Positions 1 to 5,858 of a stretch of DNA of 10,901 nucleotides are shown one piece after another. This DNA comes from an uncultured Sutterella sp. GTDB taxonomy: Bacteria > Pseudomonadota > Gammaproteobacteria > Burkholderiales > Burkholderiaceae_F. The stretch is from the NCBI GenBank assembly GCA_934255515.1, contig CAKQON010000059.1, positions 1 to 10,901 on the forward strand, read 5' to 3'. The notes under the pieces are model-generated. The model saw only the letters and a list, made by a program, of their open reading frames with translations, did no database searches and was not told the DNA's origin. The position numbers and the translations under genes were made by a program. Within the stretch, counting starts at the first letter, position 1. The number at the start of each line of letters is the position of its first letter.

Positions 1-172
1 GAAAGGGCTGCCGACCGCGGCGGCCTGACTCGTAGTAGAAGGGCTGAATCAGTGCCAGAAGGTCTGACCAGGGGACACGCTTTTCCAGCCGTTCGTTAAG
101 GCGTTCCGTACGGGTTTTGCGGGTTTTCCGGCGAAGACTGGTTTCAAGGTCCGAAAACGAAAGCTGTTCCAT
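1..172 (-). CDS. IS5-family transposase, N-terminal 57 residues (partial)
   Basis: Translation from the ATG at 172-170 starts MEQLSFSDLE and continues without a stop to the window edge. It contains the basic RRKTRKTRTER stretch, then a VPWSDLLALIQPFYY segment and a GRRGRQPF segment. This order (short variable start, basic stretch, VPW..L.ALI.P.Y, G.GR.P) is typical of the N-terminus of IS5/IS1182-type DDE transposases. The catalytic DDE domain would be beyond the left edge. An AAAGG ribosome-binding site lies 6 bases upstream of the ATG (179-183 on the plus strand). The enzyme would cut and insert its own element. Whether the full gene is intact cannot be seen. Confidence 0.85.
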   Translation of the reverse strand, partial: MEQLSFSDLETSLRRKTRKTRTERLNERLEKRVPWSDLLALIQPFYYESGRRGRQPF

Positions 173-207
173 ACGAAGCCTTTAGCAAATCTATTTATGA
201 TAGATAT

Positions 208-236
208 ATTATATCATATATTTGATATTTATGCAA
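208..236 (-). promoter_or_regulatory. Promoter of the IS5 transposase
   Basis: On the minus strand TTGCAT (231-236) is followed after exactly 17 bases by a perfect TATAAT (208-213), a near-consensus sigma-70 promoter pointing at the transposase. The spacer and the edge of the -10 box contain an inverted repeat, ATATCA (211-216) and TGATAT (223-228) separated by 6 bases. It could be an operator or only reflect AT-richness. Confidence 0.65.
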
Positions 237-290
237 TTAATGCGTTATTTTTCGATTTGCTCAGAGCATCCTTAATTATACGCACCTTCT

Positions 291-709
291 GCGAGAGGTC
301 CCGTCCTACAGAGAGTCTCATTGATGTTGCATTCATTTCCCCCTTTCAAAACTCATTACTAAGAGGGTAAACCCCTATCAACATATTGTCCTTTGCCTTA
401 AGATCAATCCCTTTTGAATTGACTTTCCGGCTGGTGGCTAAAAGCGACAGACCTTCTGCGCCTCAAAATATCGATTTAAATTCCCGATGCTTTTTTGCCA
501 CGCCGCCTGATCCGATTTTCCTGATGGAACGCCCGATGCGTTCCCGCGAAGATCTTTTTTTCTCTCAAGCTGGAACCGCGCCCGGATCAATTCCATTCTC
601 CGCTCCCTCATTTCGCGCCGGACGCCTGCTGCTCAGGTTGCTAAAAATGATTCTCCGGCGTTAACCTCAAAAGAATCTCCTTCCGACTCTCGATAAGTTT
701 TTCCCCGCT
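291..709. other. Stretch without a convincing gene between the IS end and the MFS gene
   Basis: These roughly 420 bases hold no protein I recognise. One plus-strand open frame (386-664, TTG start, 92 codons) has no family resemblance, no ribosome-binding site and no helpful neighbour, so it is not called. A short GGGT-aa-ACCC palindrome lies at about 366-375. No clear promoter for the MFS gene was found. This may be chromosomal flank disturbed by the IS insertion. Confidence 0.5.
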
Positions 710-1948
710 TTGCCGAACGCCCATCTTCCTTTTTTCCAACGCTGGCTGCCGCTTCTGAAGGTTCTCCTCATACCGCTCTCGCTCCATTCCTGCGCCACCG
801 GCATGCGCTTTACGGCAACGCTCGATGCGCTCTCGCGAGGAGCCGGCCCCTTTGAAACCGGCGCACTGCTCGCCTGCATCTCGCTCTTTCCTGCCTTCTT
901 TGCAGTCAAGGTGGGGCGCTGGCTCGACAGCGCCGGACCCCGCGCGCCCATTCACGCCGCACTTTTTGCCGCCGCCGGGTCCGGGCTCGCTGCGCTTTTT
1001 CTCCCGAACGCTCTCTTCGGCATCTTCTCGCTCTTCATCGCATGCCTCCTGACCGGTCTCGCCTTCATGCTGATGAATACGGTGACTCAGCGCCTGACGG
1101 GGGACGTCTGCCGCCCCGGCGACCGGCAGACCGCATTCACGGCGCTCTCTCTTGTTACCGCGTCGAGCAATCTCGCCACGCCGGTCGCCGCCGGGTATGT
1201 GATTGAACACTTCTCCTTCAACGCCTTCTACATCTGGTGCCTCATCGCGCCAGTCATCCTCGCCACGATTCTGAGTCTTCCCTTCATGCGCGGTCTTCTC
1301 GTGAAGCGCGACAGAATGCGGGCGAAGAAGACGGAAGAAGAGAAAAGCGCGGGATCATCCCTCGACTTTTTCCGCGACCCGCCGATGCGCGCCGTGCTTC
1401 TCGCCTCCGTCGTCATTTCTGTCGCCTGGGAAGTGGGGAACCTCCTGATCCCGGTTTATGCCGATGCAGCAGGCCTCGCGCCCTCCGAAATCGGCTGGGT
1501 GCTCGGGAGCTTCGCATGCGCCACTTTCGTGGTGCGGCTCCTGATGCCCATGCTTCTCAAGGTTCTTGAGGAATGGCATCTCATCGCGATGACGCTTCTC
1601 GTGAGCGCCGTCGCCTTTGCGCTCTTTCCCTTCTTCAATACGCTCTTTCCCCTCATGTGCGCGGCGTTTCTTCTCGGCCTCGGGCTCGGTGCGTCGCTTC
1701 CCAACATGATGTCGCTCGTCTATCGGTTTGCGCCCGGAAACCGGATCGGCGAAGCCATCGGCTTCCGTCTCATGCTCATCAATTCCGGGAAATCCGCTTT
1801 CCCGATCATCGCGGGTGCGATCGGCTCCGTAATCGGTGCGGGCGCGTCGCTCTTCGGGCTTGCCGTCTTTACGGGCGGAGGCTTCCTTTTTGCGCTTTAT
1901 TCCGCCGGAGCCGTCTTTTCCCGCATGAAGGAGCTCGACGGCAAATAG
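710..1948 (+). CDS. MFS (major facilitator superfamily) transporter, substrate unknown
   Basis: The 412-residue protein is strongly hydrophobic throughout, with about twelve predicted membrane segments in two halves. They are split by a charged cytoplasmic loop (around residues 198-220, KRDRMRAKKTEEEKS). The segment near residues 66-74 (KVGRWLDSAGPR) is the loop-2 signature of MFS carriers (G-x-L-x-D-x-x-G-x-R/K). It would move a small solute or drug across the inner membrane using the ion gradient; nothing in the sequence fixes the substrate. The TTG start at 710 is the only usual start codon after the in-frame stop at 662-664 that keeps the first membrane segment. The next ATG, near 803, would remove that segment. 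No good ribosome-binding site is visible. The gene is in the same orientation as hydG, 206 bases upstream of it, so a functional link is possible but unproven. Confidence 0.85.
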   Translation: MPNAHLPFFQRWLPLLKVLLIPLSLHSCATGMRFTATLDALSRGAGPFETGALLACISLFPAFFAVKVGRWLDSAGPRAPIHAALFAAAGSGLAALFLPNALFGIFSLFIACLLTGLAFMLMNTVTQRLTGDVCRPGDRQTAFTALSLVTASSNLATPVAAGYVIEHFSFNAFYIWCLIAPVILATILSLPFMRGLLVKRDRMRAKKTEEEKSAGSSLDFFRDPPMRAVLLASVVISVAWEVGNLLIPVYADAAGLAPSEIGWVLGSFACATFVVRLLMPMLLKVLEEWHLIAMTLLVSAVAFALFPFFNTLFPLMCAAFLLGLGLGASLPNMMSLVYRFAPGNRIGEAIGFRLMLINSGKSAFPIIAGAIGSVIGAGASLFGLAVFTGGGFLFALYSAGAVFSRMKELDGK

Positions 1949-1961
1949 GCTCAGCACTATG

Positions 1962-1993
1962 CCCGGGTGAAAAGAAAGGATCATGCACCCGGG
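1962..1993. other. GC-rich inverted repeat downstream of the MFS gene
   Basis: CCCGGGTG (1962-1969) pairs perfectly with CACCCGGG (1986-1993) across a 16-base purine-rich loop, 13 bases after the MFS stop codon. No T-run follows on either strand, so it is not a canonical intrinsic terminator. It may protect the 3' end of the mRNA, be a partial terminator, or be a protein-binding site ahead of hydG. Confidence 0.4.
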
Positions 1994-2154
1994 TGTCGTC
2001 AAAAACCAGGACGCGGAAAGCGGGCGAAATCTTTATCATGAGCGCATTCGACAAAGCCGAGGGCGCTCGCTCTAAGACGCCCGCATATGGCAGTGATCCC
2101 CGAAGCATCATTTTTGAGCTTCTGGCTTCCTGTCATTTCAGCCCAAAAATTTTT

Positions 2155-3576
2155 ATGTACGATCCCAAATCACGCCGCGCGGATGAATTCATCTGCCGGG
2201 AAGAAATTGAAGACACCCTCAGGTGGGCGGAGGAGCATAAGTCCGACCGTCCGCTTCTGGAGTCGCTCCTTGAAAAGGCAAAGACCGCCAAGGGCCTCAC
2301 GCATCGCGAGGCGGCAGCGCTCCTTTTCTGCGACCAGCAGGATCTGAACGAAGAAATCTTCCGCATCGCCCGCGATGTGAAGGAAAAGATCTACGGCGCG
2401 CGCATCGTGCTCTTCGCGCCCCTTTATCTTTCGAACTACTGCGTCAACACCTGCACCTACTGTCCGTATCACGCGAAGAACAAGAACATTGTCCGCAAGA
2501 AGCTCACGCAAGAAGAAATCAGAAATGAGGTGATTGCGCTGCAGGACCTCGGCCACAAGCGTCTGCTCCTCGAAGCGGGCGAACACCCGAAACACAACCC
2601 GATCGAATACATTCTTGAATCCATCAAGACGATCTATTCGATCCAGCACAAGAACGGCAAGATCCGCCGCCTCAACGTCAATATTGCGGCGACGACCGTT
2701 GAAAACTACCGCAAGCTCCACGAGGCCGAAATCGGCACGTACCAGCTTTTCCAGGAAACGTACCATCCGGACGAATACAAGAAGCTTCATCCAAAGGGAC
2801 CGAAGGCGGACTACGCGTGGCACACCGAAGCGCATGACCGCGCCATGGAAGGCGGCATCGACGACGTGGGGCTCGGCGTCCTTTTCGGCCTTACGCTCTA
2901 CAAGTACGACTTCGTCGGCCTCCTCATGCATGCCGAGCATCTCGAAGCCGTCTGGGGCGTCGGTCCGCACACGATTTCCGTGCCGCGCATCTGCCCGGCC
3001 GACGACATCGATCCGCATTCGTTCTCGAATGCCGTGCCCGACAACATCTTCCTCAAGATCGTCGCGCTCATTCGTCTCGCCGTTCCCTACACCGGCATGA
3101 TCATGTCGACGCGCGAAAGCGCCCGCACCCGCGAAGCGGCGCTGAAGCTCGGCATTTCCCAGATTTCCGGGGGCTCGCGCACGTCGGTCGGCGGCTACAC
3201 GATCCGCGACATCCGCGACATTGAGAATTCCGCGCAGTTCGAAACCAACGACCGCCGTTCGCTCGACGAAGTGGTGCGCTGGCTCCTCGAGAACCACTAT
3301 CTCCCGAGCTTCTGCACGGCCTGCTACCGCGCCGGCCGCACGGGCGACCGCTTCATGGAATTTGCGAAGAACGGCGCGATTGCAGACTACTGCCAGGCAA
3401 ACGCCATTCTCACGATGAAGGAGTACCTCTGCGACTACGCGACGGAGAAGACCCGCACCGAGGGCGAAGCCGTCATCCGCCTCGAGCTCCCGAAGGTGAA
3501 GAACGAGAAGTTCCGCAACGCGAGCGTGAAGCGCCTCGAGCGCATTGCCGAAGGCGAACGCGACTTCCGCTTCTGA
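2155..3576 (+). CDS. hydG: [FeFe]-hydrogenase H-cluster radical SAM maturase HydG
   Basis: HydG cleaves tyrosine with a radical-SAM cluster and turns the fragment into the CO and CN ligands of the [FeFe]-hydrogenase H-cluster, acting in the cytoplasm with HydE and HydF. In the 473-residue protein the radical-SAM motif CX3CX2C is Cys96, Cys100 and Cys103 (in SNYCVNTCTYCPYH). The second, HydG-specific cluster motif CX2CX22C is Cys387, Cys390 and Cys413. That C-terminal motif separates HydG from its relative ThiH. Length matches the family (about 470 residues). I chose the ATG at 2155 because MYDPKSRRADEFI aligns with the usual HydG start. An in-frame ATG at 2038 would add 39 residues, but the codons just before 2155 are unusually AT-rich at third positions and not family-like. 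Neither start has a clear ribosome-binding site. No other hydrogenase or maturation gene lies in the window. A strong terminator follows at 3655. Confidence 0.93.
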   Translation: MYDPKSRRADEFICREEIEDTLRWAEEHKSDRPLLESLLEKAKTAKGLTHREAAALLFCDQQDLNEEIFRIARDVKEKIYGARIVLFAPLYLSNYCVNTCTYCPYHAKNKNIVRKKLTQEEIRNEVIALQDLGHKRLLLEAGEHPKHNPIEYILESIKTIYSIQHKNGKIRRLNVNIAATTVENYRKLHEAEIGTYQLFQETYHPDEYKKLHPKGPKADYAWHTEAHDRAMEGGIDDVGLGVLFGLTLYKYDFVGLLMHAEHLEAVWGVGPHTISVPRICPADDIDPHSFSNAVPDNIFLKIVALIRLAVPYTGMIMSTRESARTREAALKLGISQISGGSRTSVGGYTIRDIRDIENSAQFETNDRRSLDEVVRWLLENHYLPSFCTACYRAGRTGDRFMEFAKNGAIADYCQANAILTMKEYLCDYATEKTRTEGEAVIRLELPKVKNEKFRNASVKRLERIAEGERDFRF

Positions 3577-3591
3577 TGCCCGTTTTCTGAA

Positions 3592-3750
3592 CTCTCCCCT
3601 GGCCGGCTGTCGAATGCCCGGGACGAGTTCGGAATCAGGTTTACGCATTAAAAGACACCGCCGGTTTCTGAAACCCAGAGCCGGCGGTGTTTTTTTTCTC
3701 CTGCAGAGTGCCTCACGGCTGCCTCGCCTTCGTGAAGCGCTGAGCGGCGA
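3592..3750. repeat. Tandem unit 1 (terminator plus copy of the qmcA 3' end)
   Basis: First of three related units between hydG and qmcA. Each has the same order: CCGGCTGTCGAATGCCCGGGA-like block, CGCATTAAAAGACACC, hairpin, CCTGCAGAG-like block, then GCCTTCGTGA. The shared GAATG sits at 3612, 3813 and 4020, giving spacings of 201 and 207 bases. Here the segment at 3720-3750 read on the minus strand encodes AAQRFTKAR, close to the real QmcA C-terminus AAQAITKAK. The unit therefore appears to be an old duplication of the gene end with its terminator. Confidence 0.75.
3655..3697 (+). terminator. Intrinsic terminator of hydG
   Basis: A perfect 10-bp stem, ACACCGCCGG (3655-3664) with CCGGCGGTGT (3681-3690), is followed directly by a run of eight Ts (3690-3697). 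It begins 78 bases after the hydG stop and lies inside tandem unit 1. It is the best terminator of the three related hairpins. Confidence 0.9.
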
Positions 3751-3793
3751 TCCCTACGGAAAGCAAGGACTCCGCTTTTGATTCACTTTCGAG

Positions 3794-3972
3794 GCTCTCC
3801 GGACCGGCTGCTGAATGCCCGGGATGAGCCCGGGATCGGCTCTACACATTAAAACACCGCAGATTTCGGAAACCCGTGAATCAGCGGTGTTTTTCCATGC
3901 AGCGCTTCTCCGGTTCTCCCTCGCCTTCGTGAGGACCGGCGCGGCGCACCTGGGAGCTCTCGGCGGACGCGG
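3794..3972. repeat. Tandem unit 2 (terminator plus degenerate copy of the qmcA 3' end)
   Basis: The second unit has the same order of blocks as unit 1. After its hairpin the sequence at 3917-3972 matches the end of qmcA in patches: GCCTTCGTGA, GCGGCGC, GGGAGCT, TCG and GCGGACGCG, in the same order as at 4131-4191. On the minus strand the end reads AAPVLTKAR, compared with AAQAITKAK in QmcA. Substitutions and small indels show it is no longer under coding constraint. Confidence 0.7.
3851..3897. terminator. Terminator-like hairpin in tandem unit 2
   Basis: AAAACACCGC (3851-3860) pairs with GCGGTGTTTT (3884-3893), and the stem can continue after an A-A mismatch (GATTT at 3862-3866 with GAATC at 3878-3882). 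The A-run on one side and T-run on the other make it potentially active in both directions, as a backup for hydG on plus and for qmcA on minus. Confidence 0.7.
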
Positions 3973-4000
3973 CTTCCGCGTCGGGTTCGCAGCGACCCGG

Positions 4001-4192
4001 CCTCCCCGGACCGACTGTCGAATGTCCGGGATGAACCTCGAATCCGCTCTACGCATTAAAAGACACCGCCGGTTGCGGAACCCCGGAACCGGCGGCATCT
4101 TTTATCCTGCAGAGCGCCTCCAGGCTACTTTGCCTTCGTGATCGCCTGAGCGGCGCCGCGGGAGCTGTCGACGATCTTCATGGCGGACGCGA
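4001..4192. repeat. Tandem unit 3, whose right half is the real 3' end of qmcA
   Basis: The third unit starts with CCTCCCCGGACCGACTGTCG and has the same blocks and hairpin as units 1 and 2. Here the GCCTTCGTGA block is the live end of qmcA, whose stop codon is at 4125-4127. Because only this unit joins to an intact gene, it is probably the parent of the other two. Confidence 0.7.
4066..4104 (-). terminator. Terminator of qmcA
   Basis: CCGCCGGTT (4066-4074) pairs perfectly with AACCGGCGG (4087-4095). On the minus strand the hairpin lies 29 bases past the qmcA stop and is followed by TGTCTTTTAATG, a short T-tract. On the plus strand CATCTTTTAT follows, so it may also act weakly in that direction. 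Confidence 0.7.
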
Positions 4193-5090
4193 TCAGCGTG
4201 CTCATGTCGGACATGTTCCCCGGTACGATGAGCGTATTGTTCGTGCGGGCAAGTTCGCTGAAGGCCGCAACGTACTTTTCAGCCACCTGAAGGTTGACTG
4301 CCGTGAGGCCGCCCTCTTTCTGGGTTGCTGCGGCAATGCGTTCGAGCGCCTCGGCCGTAGCGTTGGCAAGCGCAATCGTGGCGGCAGCCTGGCCTTCGGC
4401 CTTGTTGATCTCGGCCTGCTTTTCACCTTCGGACTGTGCAATGGCCGCTTCCCTTGCGCCCGTTGCCAGATTGATCTGCTCGAGCTTGCGGCCTTCGGAA
4501 GCCGCCACCACGGCGCGCTTTTCGCGCTCAGCCGTGATCTGCTGCTGCATGGCCTGAAGGATTACTGCAGGCGGCGTCAGATCCTTGATTTCATAACGAA
4601 GCACCTTGACGCCCCAGTTGAGGGCCGCCTCATCGATTGAGGAGACAACGGACTTGTTGATGAGGTCGCGCTCCTCAAAGGTCTTGTCGAGCTCCATCTT
4701 GCCGATCACGCTGCGAAGCGTCGTCTGCGCGAGCTGCGTGATGGCGATGATGTAGTTGGAGGTGCCGTAGCTCGCCCGCTGGGGATCCGTCACCTGAAAG
4801 AAGAGCACGCCGTCGACCGTGAGCTGAGTGTTGTCGCGCGTAATGCAGACCTGGCTCGGCGTATCAAGCGGAATTTCCTTGAGAGAGTGGCGGTACGCGA
4901 CCCGATCAACGAACGGGATGATGAAGTTGAGGCCGGGCGAGAGCACGGCGTGGAATTTGCCGAGACGCTCGACCACCCATGCGGTCTGCTGAGGCACAAC
5001 CTTGATGCCCTGACTGGCAAAGAGAATGGCAAGAATGACGAGGACCAGCGTGAAGATGAAGAAGCCGCTCACAGGAAAGTCGATCAGCAT
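4125..5090 (-). CDS. qmcA: SPFH/band-7 (stomatin/paraslipin-like) membrane protein, QmcA family
   Basis: The 321-residue protein has one N-terminal membrane helix (about residues 6-25, GFFIFTLVLVILAILFA). A band-7/SPFH domain follows (about 28-200), with the typical VVPQQTAWVVERLGKF start and SPGLNFIIPFVDRV motif. Next comes an Ala/Glu/Lys-rich helical region (about 195-265, with AEREKRA and AEGQAAATIALANATAEA), likely a coiled coil for oligomer assembly. E. coli QmcA is of similar length (about 305 residues). Such proteins form large membrane-bound rings or microdomains and associate with NfeD partners and FtsH-type proteases. The ATG at 5090 places the helix right at the N-terminus as in the family. 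nfeD lies 68 bases upstream on the same strand, so the pair probably forms an operon. Confidence 0.88.
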   Translation of the reverse strand: MLIDFPVSGFFIFTLVLVILAILFASQGIKVVPQQTAWVVERLGKFHAVLSPGLNFIIPFVDRVAYRHSLKEIPLDTPSQVCITRDNTQLTVDGVLFFQVTDPQRASYGTSNYIIAITQLAQTTLRSVIGKMELDKTFEERDLINKSVVSSIDEAALNWGVKVLRYEIKDLTPPAVILQAMQQQITAEREKRAVVAASEGRKLEQINLATGAREAAIAQSEGEKQAEINKAEGQAAATIALANATAEALERIAAATQKEGGLTAVNLQVAEKYVAAFSELARTNNTLIVPGNMSDMSTLIASAMKIVDSSRGAAQAITKAK

Positions 5091-5158
5091 GGTGGCAAAC
5101 GTTGAAGTAAGGTAGCTGGGTATAGAAAGGGTTCTAACAAAAAATCAGCCGGCGCCGG

Positions 5159-5599
5159 TCAGCTGCCGTGCCGTTCTCCGAGAACGAGCTGCGTGCCGTC
5201 GACGCTCTCGATCGTCCAGACGCCGGGCGTCAGATTGGAAGCCGACCCGGGACGGGCAATCCACGTGGTGCCGCGATAGGTAACGACGGCGAGCCCGTCG
5301 GAGCCGACGGAGTCGACCCGCACGAGCCGGCCCTCATCGAGATTTTGCAGCCGCATGGAATCGTCCTTTCTGCCGGAGAATTTCTTTTTGTAGATGAGAA
5401 CAGCCACGCAGCCGAGCGCTACGGCTGCGGCGCAGGCGAGAATCTGTCCGGAAAAGCCGAACCCTGCCCAGGCGGCCATTGCGCCTGCGGCAAGTCCAAA
5501 GCTCACGGCGAGCAGATACGCCGTCGTGAGAAAGAGCTCAAGAGCGAGCACCAGCGCTGCCGCGATGAACCAGGCAATCGTTGGAGAAATCGTAATCAA
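5159..5599 (-). CDS. nfeD: NfeD family membrane protein
   Basis: The 146-residue protein has an N-terminal hydrophobic region with two to three membrane segments (about residues 8-45 and 52-70). A basic KKKFSGRK linker and a soluble C-terminal beta-rich domain (about 82-146) follow. The latter includes DEGRLVRVDSVGSDGLAVVTYRGTTW, matching the OB-fold of short NfeD proteins. NfeD proteins pair with stomatin/SPFH partners, and here qmcA follows directly, which supports the call. The start is the TTG at 5599, because AAGGAG lies 6 bases upstream and the resulting length fits the family. An in-frame ATG at 5656 would add 19 polar residues and ignore that ribosome-binding site. Confidence 0.85.
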   Translation of the reverse strand: MITISPTIAWFIAAALVLALELFLTTAYLLAVSFGLAAGAMAAWAGFGFSGQILACAAAVALGCVAVLIYKKKFSGRKDDSMRLQNLDEGRLVRVDSVGSDGLAVVTYRGTTWIARPGSASNLTPGVWTIESVDGTQLVLGERHGS

Positions 5600-5605
5600 T
5601 GAGGA

Positions 5606-5611
5606 CTCCTT
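5606..5611 (-). promoter_or_regulatory. Ribosome-binding site deciding the TTG start of nfeD
   Basis: AAGGAG on the minus strand, followed by a 6-base spacer (TCCTCA) and then TTG at 5599-5597. It is the strongest Shine-Dalgarno sequence near this gene and fixes a non-ATG start. Confidence 0.75.
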
Positions 5612-5763
5612 GATTCCGCTTCGGGAGGAAGAAAAAGATCTCCCGGGAACCTTCAATTTGATTCAGTCTATCACGCGCCGGAGCGCTCCTCCCGCTAAGC
5701 CGCGGCCGAAGCTCCGGGTTAAGTTGCAAGCAAATTTGAGCGGCCCGCGCGCACGCAGAGCGC

Positions 5764-5803
5764 AAAAAAACCTCCCCGGACAAAGCGCCCGAAGAGGTTT
5801 TTT
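5764..5803 (-). terminator. Intrinsic terminator of ppsA
   Basis: AAAAAACCTC (5765-5774) pairs with GAGGTTTTTT (5794-5803) around a GC-rich loop. On the minus strand the stem ends in seven Ts, 56 bases after the ppsA stop. A second 8-bp hairpin, GAGCTTCT (5822-5829) with AGAAGCTC (5839-5846), lies between the stop and this terminator. The A/T symmetry means it could also block plus-strand transcripts. Confidence 0.88.
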
Positions 5804-5858
5804 CAGAGTGCCGGAGCGCCGGAGCTTCTACTTTAAGGAGAAGCTCTGGAAAGCTTCA

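Larger units (their letters stand above)
1..290 (-). mobile_element. IS5-family insertion sequence, 5' part (runs off left edge)
   Basis: The minus strand carries the start of an IS5-family transposase, its promoter and a likely terminal inverted repeat. Reading the minus strand inward from about 290, the end begins AGAAGGTGCGTATAA. This resembles the GGAAGGTGCGAA-type termini known for IS5 elements. I therefore place the outer boundary at about 288-290, leaving roughly 118 bases between the IS end and the transposase start. The other end lies outside the window, so neither the partner repeat nor a target-site duplication can be checked. The 180-245 stretch is much more AT-rich than the rest of the window, which fits acquired DNA. 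Confidence 0.75.

Noticed and set aside
386..664. 92-codon plus-strand open frame before the MFS gene
   Set aside because: TTG start, no ribosome-binding site and no recognisable domain; composition looks like translated intergenic sequence.
2170..3648. Long minus-strand open frame (492 codons) opposite hydG
   Set aside because: It is the antisense of a clear hydG with both cluster motifs. Long antisense frames are expected in GC-rich genes, and its protein is repetitive in Val/Ala/Arg/Asp with no family likeness.
3754..4141. Short frames on both strands between hydG and qmcA
   Set aside because: They are translations of the tandem terminator units; the similar peptides arise because the DNA is repeated.
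3592..4192. CRISPR array
   Set aside because: Only three imperfect units of about 200 bases, each with a terminator hairpin and gene-end copy; repeat and spacer lengths do not fit a CRISPR array.
5091..5158. Terminator between nfeD and qmcA
   Set aside because: A CCGGCGCCGG palindrome followed by six Ts is present on the minus strand, but the palindrome has no room for a stable loop; at most a weak attenuator.
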